Part shown: positions 53,878-62,409 of the stretch, one piece after another
Layout of the letters: every line of letters begins with the position of its first letter
Numbering within the stretch: position 1 is the stretch's first letter
Assembly: GCF_011742165.1 (NCBI RefSeq)
Contig: NZ_JAAQTO010000054.1
Location: forward strand, 1-64,000
Length of the DNA: 64,000 bases
From: Billgrantia bachuensis
GTDB taxonomy: Bacteria; Pseudomonadota; Gammaproteobacteria; Pseudomonadales; Halomonadaceae
Reading direction: 5' to 3'
The notes under the pieces: generated by a model
The model's input: the letters and a program-made list of their open reading frames with translations, nothing else
The model's database searches: none
Told to the model about the DNA's origin: nothing
Made by a program: the position numbers and the translations under genes

Positions 53878-54909
53878 GTGGGTCGAGACATGGGCAGGGC
53901 GTTGGCCAGGTCGCTGGCCTTCGGTGCCGTGGGTGGGCTGGTTTTCCAGTTCATCGGGATGCCGCTGGCATGGATGCTGGGCCCTTTGACGGCCAACCTG
54001 ATCGTCTCGGCGACGGGTGTCGACGTGCGCATACCCGAGCCGCTGCGTGAAGTCTTCCTCGGCGTGCTCGGCCTGGTGCTGGGTAGCCAAGTGACACCAC
54101 AGCTAGCCGAGCGGGTACTCGACTGGCCGCTTTCCGCCATGCTGCTGCTGCTCGGTGTGGCCGTCTCGACGGCGGCAGCGGCGGCCTGGTACCGACGTTG
54201 CGGCTTCGACTCGGTGAGCGCCTGGTTCGCCTCGGCGCCCGGTGCCATGACGGCCATGATCTTGATGGGCGAGAAGTGCGGTGGTGACCCGCGGCGTATT
54301 GCCGTGGCCCAGTCGCTACGCGTAGTGCTGGTAATAATGATCCTGCCGCCGCTGTTCTGGTTCTACGAGGGGGCGAGCAGTGACGAGGTGGCTGCCGCCG
54401 TGGATCGCGAACTCTCCTCGCCCTGGCTGCTGCTGGTCCTGCCGTTGCTCTTGCCGCTAGGGCGCCGCTTGCGGCTTCCCACTCCCTCGCTGCTTACCCC
54501 GCTGCTCTTCGCCGGCGTGCTCTCCGGTTTCGGCATCGCCAGCCTGAGCCTGCCGGATTGGGGGATGAACCTGATGTTGTGGGTGCTCGGCTGCGCCATA
54601 GGCTCGCGCTTCCGTGGGCTCTCCTCGGCGCGGCTGTGGCGCTATCTCGGCGAGGCCTTCGTCGCTACCCTAGTGGCGCTGGCGGTGCTGGCCGGCTTTG
54701 CCGAGCTGATCCATCGCCTGGTGGACGTACCGCGGGACGTTGCCCTGCTGGCACTGGCACCCGGCGGCATCGGAGAAATGGCGATACTGGCGGTGGCGCT
54801 GGACCTCGATCCCGTCTTCGTCGCCTTCCACCACCTGCTGCGCATGGTGGCGCTGATGTTGTTCGCCCCGTTCTGGGCGCGCTGGCTGTTACGGCGCCTC
54901 GATCAGTAA
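53878..54909 (+). CDS. AbrB family membrane protein
   Basis: This 343-residue protein has about ten hydrophobic segments and the AbrB (ammonia monooxygenase-like) duplicated pattern: GMPLAWMLGPLTANLIVSATG near the N-terminus and ASAPGAMTAMILMGE in the middle, with a second-half ALAPGGIGEMAILAVALDLDP. It starts at GTG 53878 behind AGAAGGGGG. Function is unknown; a transport role is likely. Its stop overlaps the stop of the converging unknown gene. Confidence 0.85.
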   Translation: MGRDMGRALARSLAFGAVGGLVFQFIGMPLAWMLGPLTANLIVSATGVDVRIPEPLREVFLGVLGLVLGSQVTPQLAERVLDWPLSAMLLLLGVAVSTAAAAAWYRRCGFDSVSAWFASAPGAMTAMILMGEKCGGDPRRIAVAQSLRVVLVIMILPPLFWFYEGASSDEVAAAVDRELSSPWLLLVLPLLLPLGRRLRLPTPSLLTPLLFAGVLSGFGIASLSLPDWGMNLMLWVLGCAIGSRFRGLSSARLWRYLGEAFVATLVALAVLAGFAELIHRLVDVPRDVALLALAPGGIGEMAILAVALDLDPVFVAFHHLLRMVALMLFAPFWARWLLRRLDQ

Positions 54910-56954
54910 TCCTGCGGCTGTGGACCGGCATCGGCCTGCAGATCGGCCGGGGGAATACGATCGGCCCCCCAACTGCGATGGATGTATTGCGTCACCCGGT
55001 CGAGTTCCTCCTGGCTGATTCGGGCCAGCTCGCCGCGCTCCAGCGGGTCGTAATGGAAGATGTACAGGCGTGAGGCGAACTGCTCGAAGGGCAGGGATGC
55101 CTCTCCGAATCGCTCGGCATTGCCGGCGGTGCTGACCTGCACGCCATCGCCCCAGTCCTGCCCGCTGTCGTTGTTGGGATTGAAGAAGTAGACCCGCATC
55201 ACATCCGAGGGGTCCAGCGATACCCGCAGGATGGTGATGGCGTGCCAGCCGATGAAGCGCGCCGCGCTGTCGGTGACGGCAATCCCGGCCGGCTGCGGGT
55301 GTATGAGGGGCTGGTTGCCGTTGTAGTAGGGATGATAGCTAGCATAGAAATGGCGCAGGAAGGCGTCCAGTTCGTGCAACTGCCCGGTGGCGACGTCGAC
55401 ATTGATGCGAAAGCCACGGCCCGCCCACCAGCCGTGGAATTCCGGATTCACCCAGCGATGCGGATCGCCCTCGCGGCCGATGCAGCGCCGCCCCATCTCG
55501 GCATAGATGCGATCCAGGTGCGGGACCACGATCAGCGAGACCGGATCCAGATCCATGGGCAGGGTCTGGGCCACCCCGGAGAGGCTCGCCATGGAGGAGA
55601 GCGGCATGCCTTCGAAGTGCATGATGATCTCGTCGTCGCGTGCCGCCCAGGCCACCATCTGCAGCAGGTAATCGGGGTCGTTGTAGGCCCACATGGAGAG
55701 TGCCCGTGCCGACTGGCAGGTCGGGTTGTTGCCCTGGCCCACTCCCAGCGGCAACCCGAGCATGCACAGCACGCCTTCCAGCAGGCGCGCCCGTGGCGAA
55801 ACGGCATCTCCGAAGGCCAGGATCAAGCGTTGTTGCGACCATTCCGAAAGCGACAGACCCAGTTGCCGCCACATGGCGGGCGCCACGGGCGGCTGGTAGA
55901 GAATGCCGCGCTCCAACGTCAACGTCAGGCCATAGACGGCTTGCGGCGTGGCGGGATGGACCGCCCCCCGGATCAGCGCACGAGCCAGCTCACGGTAGCA
56001 CAGCAGACAATCGCGACCGGTCGACGAGAGCCCCAGGGCCTCGGCCAAAAGGTGGTCACCGTGATCGAGCAGGTGGCGCAGCAGCACCGGATGGTAGGGC
56101 GATACCAGCCCGGTATCGTGCATGGCGCGTGCGAAGCCAGTGGCCTCTCCCTGCAAGGCGCTGTTGTCCATGCTCGACAGACGTTCACGATAGATCTCGA
56201 TGCCGGGATCCTCGCGGCTGGCCCGGGTAGGGCCGAACAAGGAGCTGACCAAGCGGTCGGCTCCCTGGCCGCTGGCGCCCAGGTCGATATTGGGATCGGC
56301 ATGGCAGATGGCAATCTGAGTGATCATCTGCTTGACGCTTTCCACCTGGATCGGGCGTTGCTGAAGGATGCGCCAGATCTCCTCGATCAACTTGTCGATG
56401 ATGTGCTCGTAGCCGATTCGCTCGGCCAGGTGGCGAAACAGATGACGGGGAATCTGCGCCAGCCGCCCCTGGGTCTCCCGTTCGGCCTCGCTGGGCGCAC
56501 TGAACAGCAGCCACAGGTTGAGCGCCATCACCTGGGTCAGGTAATGGTGGGCCTGCTCGGCGGAAACCAGGGAATGCGGATAGTCGCCCTTGGCCACGGC
56601 GAGCAGGCGCAGCTCGCTCAGTGCCTCGATCACCACGGTATTGGCATCTGCGCTCTTGAGTGAATAGGTCGTCAGGTAGGGCAGCAGGTACTGCGGCGTG
56701 GCCCAGTCCGAACCGAGAAATACACCCGCTTCCTCCAGAGCCCTGGCACGGTTTTCCAGCGCGGCAGCGCCGCCCGGCTGAAGCAGCACCCGGCGTGCCG
56801 TATCCAGCACACGGGAAAGCTTGCCCGGCTTGGCAAAGTCGCGCGCTTCGCCAAGCAGGGCGGTCGCTTCGTCGAGGTGCACCAGCAGGCCCTGGAGCTT
56901 GTCGTCACTCGGCGGGAACTGGCCGGTATCCTGCATGTCTCGGTTGGTGGCCAC
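54903..56954 (-). CDS. Unrecognised 683-aa protein with papain-like Gln/Cys-His-Asn arrangement
   Basis: I do not recognise this family. The first 380 residues are helical. The segment GQGNNPTCQSARALSMWA (about 406-423) has Gln407 and Cys413 five residues apart inside, the spacing of the papain oxyanion Gln and nucleophile Cys. IGWHAITILRV places a His at 571, and VYFFNPNN an Asn at 592, completing a possible Cys-His-Asn triad. Other histidines (PHRW, EFHGWW) lie between. No signal peptide or membrane helix is seen, so it is probably cytoplasmic. It follows the ATP-grasp gene by 44 bp on the same strand. A hydrolase or transamidase acting with that ligase is inference. Confidence 0.6.
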   Translation of the reverse strand: MATNRDMQDTGQFPPSDDKLQGLLVHLDEATALLGEARDFAKPGKLSRVLDTARRVLLQPGGAAALENRARALEEAGVFLGSDWATPQYLLPYLTTYSLKSADANTVVIEALSELRLLAVAKGDYPHSLVSAEQAHHYLTQVMALNLWLLFSAPSEAERETQGRLAQIPRHLFRHLAERIGYEHIIDKLIEEIWRILQQRPIQVESVKQMITQIAICHADPNIDLGASGQGADRLVSSLFGPTRASREDPGIEIYRERLSSMDNSALQGEATGFARAMHDTGLVSPYHPVLLRHLLDHGDHLLAEALGLSSTGRDCLLCYRELARALIRGAVHPATPQAVYGLTLTLERGILYQPPVAPAMWRQLGLSLSEWSQQRLILAFGDAVSPRARLLEGVLCMLGLPLGVGQGNNPTCQSARALSMWAYNDPDYLLQMVAWAARDDEIIMHFEGMPLSSMASLSGVAQTLPMDLDPVSLIVVPHLDRIYAEMGRRCIGREGDPHRWVNPEFHGWWAGRGFRINVDVATGQLHELDAFLRHFYASYHPYYNGNQPLIHPQPAGIAVTDSAARFIGWHAITILRVSLDPSDVMRVYFFNPNNDSGQDWGDGVQVSTAGNAERFGEASLPFEQFASRLYIFHYDPLERGELARISQEELDRVTQYIHRSWGADRIPPADLQADAGPQPQDY

Positions 56955-56998
56955 GCCGACTCCTTGCTGATCGATCTGTCGTGTTCATGACGCCTTGT

Positions 56999-58222
56999 TC
57001 AGACATAGAAATCAAGCTCTTCCTGATGCTTGAGCATGTCCCGCAGGCGATTGGGATCCTCGCCCTTGAAGTAGATCAGCCCCCAGTGGGTGCCGAAGGC
57101 GGTGCGTTTGGTTACGGTTTCTTCCATGGGAGGCGTGAGTTCATGGGATTCGAAGTATGGATCGTCCTCGACCTCCTCGGGAATCTCCAGGCGACTCACC
57201 ACGCGACGACGCGGATAGACGCCGAAGCAGCCTGCATAGCACTTGGCATCTTCCACTTCCCGCGGGAAGAAGGCCTTGACCTCATCCGGGGTGGTCTTGG
57301 GGTCGAATACCAGCATGCTGGCCTGGTAGGCATTGAACCCGTAGACGCGTTCGAGCAGCTCGAACACCTTGAAGCCCGGCGGGCGGTAGGCGACCTCGCC
57401 GAAGTACATCTCGCCGTCGCTGGTGACGAAGTACTCGGGATGGATCAGCCCGAAGTCGATATCGAATGCCTTGATCAGCTTCTCGATCTGGGCGGTGATC
57501 TGGGGACGATACTGCTCGAGTTCCGGTGAGGCGGGAACGAACACCGAATAGCCCAGGGTGACGTACTCCGAAATGTTGAGGAAGGCGATCTTGCCGTTGT
57601 GGATCCAGGCCTCGACGGCAAACTCCCAACCGTCCAGGTGCGACTCCATCAGCACCGGGAACTCCTCGTCGGGGATGGTATCGACCTCGTCCGGGGTACG
57701 GATCACCCGGTGTCCCAGGCAGCCGGCCTTGTCGAAGGCCTTGAGGTGAATGGGGTCGTTGGGGTCGCCGTCGAGCTTGAGCAGGGTCTGGTTGACGCGC
57801 TTTAGAAAGCGGATCACGTCGCCCTTGTCATGCGCTTCCTCAAAGATGCCCACGCGGATCCCACCTAGCTGGGCACGCCGCTTCATCAGGGCCTTGTCGC
57901 GTAGCAACAGCGACTGGCCGTAGAGGCGAGGATTGTCGAGCAGCACCGAGTTGATGGCACCTGCCCACTCCACGGTTTCTTCGAACAGAGGAATCGCTAC
58001 GTCCACGCCGCGCTCCTGCAGCGTTTCGGCGATCTCCATGGAGCGGTCGTTCAGTCTCTCGAAATTCCACGGTACGTAGGGAATGTCGTGCTTCTGGCAG
58101 TACTCTTCTGCCCATTCAGGGGCGACTACCAGGTAGCGACGATCAAAATTTTCGGCGGCCTCGATGGCGTTCAGGCTCCAGCCGAGCAGTGCGATATAGC
58201 CCTTGTCGGGATTCTTTTCCAT
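56999..58222 (-). CDS. ATP-grasp superfamily ligase
   Basis: This 407-residue protein has an N-terminal Rossmann-like preATP domain (ALLGWSLNAIEAAENFD) and an ATP-grasp fold. The late metal-binding region reads GLIHPEYFVTSDGEMYFGEVAYRPPG, the ATP-grasp pattern with His-Glu and Glu-x3-Arg, and earlier DGWEFAVEAWIHNG is the adenine-binding strand. ATP-grasp enzymes form acyl-phosphates and join them to amines or thiols. It is similar to carbamoyl-phosphate synthase-like domains without the partner domains. The substrates are unknown. It is the first gene of a unit with the Cys-His-Asn protein. Confidence 0.82.
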   Translation of the reverse strand: MEKNPDKGYIALLGWSLNAIEAAENFDRRYLVVAPEWAEEYCQKHDIPYVPWNFERLNDRSMEIAETLQERGVDVAIPLFEETVEWAGAINSVLLDNPRLYGQSLLLRDKALMKRRAQLGGIRVGIFEEAHDKGDVIRFLKRVNQTLLKLDGDPNDPIHLKAFDKAGCLGHRVIRTPDEVDTIPDEEFPVLMESHLDGWEFAVEAWIHNGKIAFLNISEYVTLGYSVFVPASPELEQYRPQITAQIEKLIKAFDIDFGLIHPEYFVTSDGEMYFGEVAYRPPGFKVFELLERVYGFNAYQASMLVFDPKTTPDEVKAFFPREVEDAKCYAGCFGVYPRRRVVSRLEIPEEVEDDPYFESHELTPPMEETVTKRTAFGTHWGLIYFKGEDPNRLRDMLKHQEELDFYV

Positions 58223-58331
58223 GGGGCAGCTCCTCAGATGCAGTGTCTTTCTCCTCGTGTTCCCCTGCTCTTTCTACCCTAGCCGATTTGAGGTGACCCT
58301 CACAGGGCGGGAGCTATCCGAGTCACGCTCC

Positions 58332-58360
58332 TTGCCCGCCCCCGGCACCGCTGGTATAGT
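58332..58360 (+). promoter_or_regulatory. Promoter of the SRP RNA gene
   Basis: TTGCCC (58332-58337) and TATAGT (58355-58360) are separated by 17 bp, with a GC-rich discriminator (GCACGCGC) after it, typical of growth-controlled stable RNA genes. A transcript would start near 58367, about 60 bp before the folded RNA. Confidence 0.75.
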
Positions 58361-58427
58361 GCACGCGCACTCGGCAAGCCATTGATGCAAACCGAGTTCG
58401 AGGCCTGCCAGGCAGGCGTCGTATTGT

Positions 58428-58537
58428 GGTGGCCCCGTCGGTCCTCCCGCAACGCTAAACCGCAAACCCCGCCAGGCCCGGAAGGGAGCAACGGTAGTGG
58501 TGGCCGCGTGTGCCGGGATGTGGCTGTCGGGGCCGCC
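58428..58537 (+). ncRNA. ffs: 4.5S (signal recognition particle) RNA
   Basis: The 110-nt hairpin has matching ends, GGTGGCCCCG and CGGGGCCGCC, the 5' strand CTCCCGCAACGC common to gammaproteobacterial 4.5S RNA, the apical SRP motif CAGGCCCGGAAGGGAGCA (GGAA tetraloop) and the 3' CGTGTGCCGGGATGT strand. It binds Ffh and targets membrane proteins to the inner membrane. The ends are estimated from pairing. Confidence 0.95.
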
Positions 58538-58779
58538 TCCATTTCGGCCCTTGCTTTTCGACTCCGTCTTTCCCTCCCCTTTGGTCGCACCCACGCTGCT
58601 TTCAGAATTCTCAAAACGTTTCGTTGCGTTTTGTCGCCCGGCCGTGCTTCCGAAGCGTCATTGCACATGTCTATACAAGCGGTGGGCTCGGGCTGGTGCG
58701 GCTGGTTTGTTAGACCTTGGTCGCGTTAGACTTTGGTGTTAATATGCAGCGCAGCAAAACCCTTGGAGGAGATGCACGC

Positions 58780-59085
58780 ATGCCGCTCGACACCACGCCC
58801 AACGTCCCTGTTCAGCGCAGTTTGCGCCAGTGTCTGTCGAACGCTGCCTTCCTGCTCTATCAGCACGGTCATGTGCTGGAAACCATCACCATTCCCTTCC
58901 GCGGTCTCGATAGCCGTGCCCTTCGCCAGTTGCGTGAGGCCTCTCGGGAGTGGCCTGCTTGCCAGCGCGTGCTGGAGAGCAGCGAAGCCGCCATTTACAA
59001 CGAGCAGGGCCGCTTCGTATTGAGCGCCATGGGCCGGGAACTGCTGTTCGACATGTTTGGCGAGGGGGCGGCGGACTGCGCCTGA
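58780..59085 (+). CDS. Small protein of unknown function after ffs
   Basis: This 101-residue protein is not a family I can name. It is soluble, with a likely helix-rich or alpha/beta fold, and contains LRQCLSNAAFLLYQHGH and a C-terminal FVLSAMGRELLFDMFGEG. GGAGGA lies nine bases ahead of the ATG at 58780, and an earlier in-frame ATG at 58750 has no site. A terminator follows. Good codon pattern and site make it a real gene. Confidence 0.7.
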   Translation: MPLDTTPNVPVQRSLRQCLSNAAFLLYQHGHVLETITIPFRGLDSRALRQLREASREWPACQRVLESSEAAIYNEQGRFVLSAMGRELLFDMFGEGAADCA

Positions 59086-59113
59086 GCCCAAGCGGCCAAG
59101 GGACAAGCAAGCT

Positions 59114-59133
59114 GGGAGGCCTTTGGGCCTCCC
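59114..59133 (+). terminator. Terminator after the small unknown gene
   Basis: GGGAGGCC (59114-59121) pairs with GGCCTCCC (59126-59133) over TTTG; a T-rich stretch starts eight bases later. Confidence 0.7.
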
Positions 59134-59203
59134 CGCTGCGTTTCTGTCTTCCCTCGCTAAAAGACTCTACGCGGTGGTCGGAGGCGACGCTCTGGTTTCC
59201 GGA

Positions 59204-60001
59204 TCAAAGATATTCTTGCGTCTGTTCCTGGCGGCCCAGGTGCTTGCGCAGAAAATTGCGGGTGCGCTCCTGGTCGGGGTGGGAAAACAAGTGGTCAGGA
59301 GTATTTTCCTCGATCACCACGCCACCGTCCATGAACATGGCCCAGTCGGACACATCGCGCGCGAAAGCCATCTCGTGGGTAACGATGAGCATGGTCATGT
59401 GCTCCTCGGCGAGGCTCTTCATGACCCGGTTCACTTCCTCCACCAGCTCGGGGTCAAGTGCCGAGGTCGCTTCGTCGAAGAGCATGACCTTAGGCTGCAT
59501 GGCCAGGGCACGAGCGATGGCGACGCGCTGTTTCTGACCCCCCGACAGGGAACTGGGATAGGTCGAGGCCTTGTCTGCAAGCCCGACTCGCTCCAGAAGT
59601 TCCATGCCTAGCTCCCTGGCGTCTTTCGCCGCCATGCCCTTGAGCTTTCTCGGCGCCAGCGTCACGTTCTCCAGCGTCGAAAGGTGAGGAAACAGATTGA
59701 AGTGCTGAAACACCATGCCCATGTTCTGGCGTATATGATTGATATGCCGCTCGAAGGCAAGACCCTTCAGGTCCGGTCGATTGACCTGGGTACCATCCAG
59801 CAGGATGCAGCCCTCGTCGATCACCTCCAGGTTGTTGATCGAACGTAGCAGGGTGCTCTTTCCCGAACCCGATGGGCCGATGATTGAAATGATCTTGCCG
59901 CGGTCGACCTTGAGATCGATCCCCTTGAGGACTTCAAGGTCGCCGAATCTTTTCTTGACTCCCTTCAGCTCTACCATTGGAGTTTCTGTCCCTTGTGTCA
60001 T
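59204..60001 (-). CDS. Polar amino-acid ABC transporter ATP-binding protein (GlnQ-like)
   Basis: This 265-residue ATPase powers a PAAT-family amino-acid importer. Walker [10 protein letters not shown] lies near residue 40, followed by the signature LSGGQKQR near 155 and [11 protein letters not shown] for Walker B. It is the last gene of a leftward operon after two permeases and the binding protein, starting 12 bp after the upstream permease stop. Confidence 0.94.
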   Translation of the reverse strand: MTQGTETPMVELKGVKKRFGDLEVLKGIDLKVDRGKIISIIGPSGSGKSTLLRSINNLEVIDEGCILLDGTQVNRPDLKGLAFERHINHIRQNMGMVFQHFNLFPHLSTLENVTLAPRKLKGMAAKDARELGMELLERVGLADKASTYPSSLSGGQKQRVAIARALAMQPKVMLFDEATSALDPELVEEVNRVMKSLAEEHMTMLIVTHEMAFARDVSDWAMFMDGGVVIEENTPDHLFSHPDQERTRNFLRKHLGRQEQTQEYL

Positions 60002-60013
60002 GTGAGGTCCTCT

Positions 60014-60667
60014 TTAGCGGCGTTGGGCGGCACGGCGCTCTACCCAGGATTGTCCGGATTCCATCGCAATGTTGATCAGGTAATAAATGACAGCGATCGT
60101 GATATAGAACTCGAAGGGGCGAAAGGTCACGCTGATCGCATACTGCGACATGTAGACCAGCTCGGCGATGCCGATGGCAGAGAGCACCGAAATGTCCTTG
60201 ACCATGATGATCATGTTGTTGCCGAGTTGGGGGAGGGCGCGATAGAACGCCTGTGGAAGGATGATATGGAAGATGGTGGCGAGATGGCCGAAGCCCAGCG
60301 ATCTCGAAGCTTCATATTGTCCGCTCGAGACCGACTTGATAGTGGCAATGAAGATATCGGCGTTGTAGGCCATGTAGTGAAAGCCGAGACCGAGAACGCC
60401 GACCACGATGGCAGGAATCAATATCCACTGTCCCATGCCGAAGTACAGAAAGTAGAGCTGGAGTAGCAGCGGTGTGGTCATGAATAGCCAGATGAAGAAG
60501 CGCAGCGGCCAGTTCACGGCTTTCCTGGTGTAGAGAGTTATCACGGCGACGACCTGGCCGCCGATGATCGACATGATGGCAACCACCAAGCCAATCAGCA
60601 GTGTGGCTCCCACCCCTTTCAGAAGAGTCGGAAAGTAGGTGATGACGGGGCTGAAGTCGAATTCCAT
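60014..60667 (-). CDS. Amino-acid ABC transporter permease (HisQ/GlnP-like) 2
   Basis: This 217-residue inner-membrane protein has about five helices and the EAA loop ASRSLGFGHLATIFHIILPQA near residue 120 that contacts the ATPase. It resembles but is not identical to the first permease, so they likely form a heterodimer. It precedes the ATPase gene. Confidence 0.92.
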   Translation of the reverse strand: MEFDFSPVITYFPTLLKGVGATLLIGLVVAIMSIIGGQVVAVITLYTRKAVNWPLRFFIWLFMTTPLLLQLYFLYFGMGQWILIPAIVVGVLGLGFHYMAYNADIFIATIKSVSSGQYEASRSLGFGHLATIFHIILPQAFYRALPQLGNNMIIMVKDISVLSAIGIAELVYMSQYAISVTFRPFEFYITIAVIYYLINIAMESGQSWVERRAAQRR

Positions 60668-60711
60668 GAAGCTTACCCTGTTGTTCTATTGTCTGTTGGG
60701 TTCTATCGGTT

Positions 60712-61368
60712 CTATAAAAAGGTGTATCGCGTGGCGCGCCGATAGAGAAACTCAACGATGCCCATGACCGCATAGATGATGACGATGTACATCAGGGCAC
60801 TCAGCGTAAAGACTTCCAAGGGCTTGTAAGTGGAGCCGATCAGGCGCTGAGCCTGGTAGGTCAGCTCGACCACCGAGATGATGGAAACCAGCGATGAGTT
60901 CTTGACCAGGATGATGGCCAGTACACCGATGGAGCGAATCATCAAGCCGGACGCCTGCGGCAGAACGATATGCTGGAGCGTCGCGAAACGTCCGAATCCC
61001 AGCGAGCGCGACGCCTCGTTCTGCCCGCTGTCGACCGATTCGATGGCGCCTCGAATCGCCTCGCTCATGTAGGCGCCGATATTGAAAGCGCCGACCACCA
61101 CGCCGCAGGTGAAAGGATCCAGGCGCAAACCGATGGCGGGCCCGCCGTAGAAGACCAGCAGCAGCTGTACGAAATAGGGGGTACCGCGAACGACGCTGAT
61201 GTAGGCGCGAGCCAGCCAACGAACGGGGGGAGTTCGTGAGGTTCGCAGCGTTACCAGCGCGGAAGCGATGAAGAAGCCGAAGAACAGGGCACGAGCCGAT
61301 ATATCGATGGTCACCCAGGCCGCTTTTACCAGCAACGGCGTTAATTCGATCATCAGGTTGATGTCCAT
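60712..61368 (-). CDS. Amino-acid ABC transporter permease (HisM/GlnP-like) 1
   Basis: This 218-residue protein has about five helices and the EAA loop ASRSLGFGRFATLQHIVLPQA. It lies between the binding-protein gene and the second permease, 44 bp before the latter. The pair of related permeases with an early RGTPYFVQLLLVFYGGP segment is typical of the polar amino-acid class. Confidence 0.92.
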   Translation of the reverse strand: MDINLMIELTPLLVKAAWVTIDISARALFFGFFIASALVTLRTSRTPPVRWLARAYISVVRGTPYFVQLLLVFYGGPAIGLRLDPFTCGVVVGAFNIGAYMSEAIRGAIESVDSGQNEASRSLGFGRFATLQHIVLPQASGLMIRSIGVLAIILVKNSSLVSIISVVELTYQAQRLIGSTYKPLEVFTLSALMYIVIIYAVMGIVEFLYRRATRYTFL

Positions 61369-61440
61369 GAGCTCCTTTGCCCTGCTGTTGTGTTGTGATG
61401 ATGATTGGTTCAGCAGGGCTCGCGCCCTGCTGCTTCAGGA

Positions 61441-62244
61441 TCACGAGTCGAATTCGACCCCTTCGCCGATCCACTTGTCGACGATCTCCTGGTAGGTGCC
61501 ATCCGCCTTTATCTCGGCCAGTGCCGAGTTGAGGGCCTCACGAAGCTGTGGCTTGTTCTTCTGGATGGCAACGGCGGCAGGCCAGCTTGGCAGTTCGCCG
61601 ACATCGACCTGCTTGATGGCGAGTTCCTGCTCGTTGAGCGCCACGTAGACGGGAATGTCATCGGCAATCATGACGTCGATTCGTCCCGTGGTGAGCGCAT
61701 TGAGCATGTCGGGCAAGCCCTGGAAGGTCTGGTTGCGCCATTTCCCTTCGCCGTTCTCGGTGGCCCATTGATTGCCTGTTTCGCCGAGGGTGGAGCCGAC
61801 AGCCTTGCCTTCGAAATCATCGATGCGGGCGACGTCGTCAGTGCCCTCCTGAACCCATATCGAGAGTCCCGAACTGTAATAGCTGTCGGTGAAATCGACC
61901 GCCCGTTCACGCTCTTCAGTCACGCTCATGCTGCAGATGCAGGCATCGAAGCGTCCCCCGGCCAGGGCGGCGACGATGCCATTCCATGGGGAGGTCTGGA
62001 CATTGACCTCGACGCCCATCCTGTCTGCCAGGGCATTGGCGATGTCCACATCGAAGCCGACCAGATTGCCGGACGTATCGACGTAGCTGAAAGGAGGATA
62101 TGCGCCCGAATTGGCGACCTGAAAGACGTCGTTCTGAATTTCGGGTAAGTCTCGTGCCTGGGCCGAAAAGCTCGCCAGGGTAATGGCGCCGAGCGTCATG
62201 ACGGCGACAAGAGGGTATTGGAAAAGCTTTTTATGATTTGTCAT
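61441..62244 (-). CDS. Amino-acid ABC transporter substrate-binding protein
   Basis: This 267-residue periplasmic protein has a Sec signal to about residue 30 (FSAQA) and the family 3 solute-binding fold: YPPFSYVDTSGNLVGFDVDIANALADRMG and the WNGIVAALAGGRFDACI segment. An arginine in the RERAVDF motif fits binding of an amino-acid carboxylate. It is the first gene of a leftward operon. The ligand (for example an ornithine-, arginine- or glutamine-like amino acid) cannot be set by sequence alone. Confidence 0.92.
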   Translation of the reverse strand: MTNHKKLFQYPLVAVMTLGAITLASFSAQARDLPEIQNDVFQVANSGAYPPFSYVDTSGNLVGFDVDIANALADRMGVEVNVQTSPWNGIVAALAGGRFDACICSMSVTEERERAVDFTDSYYSSGLSIWVQEGTDDVARIDDFEGKAVGSTLGETGNQWATENGEGKWRNQTFQGLPDMLNALTTGRIDVMIADDIPVYVALNEQELAIKQVDVGELPSWPAAVAIQKNKPQLREALNSALAEIKADGTYQEIVDKWIGEGVEFDS

Positions 62245-62409
62245 GTCGATTCCTGTTCATTGTGAGGATTACTGTTAATTTGCGACCAGCGTCGCGACTT
62301 GCCTCATTGCTATTCTCGCTATCGAAGCGGAGCCGGGCCTTGCTGTCTTATCACCTCCAGTTATATTTATAAAAATTCATATTGACACTACCAAGCATTT
62401 CTTGCGGCG

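Noticed and set aside
55242-56663. 473-codon plus-strand frame opposite the 683-aa gene
   Set aside because: I compared both strands because the family is unknown. The minus-strand product has consistent composition, a sensible Cys-His-Asn order and a co-oriented neighbour; the plus-strand one is an amino-acid mixture rich in His, Gln and Gly.
58300-58742. Open frames across the 4.5S RNA
   Set aside because: The region is a structured RNA gene; frames on both strands are incidental.
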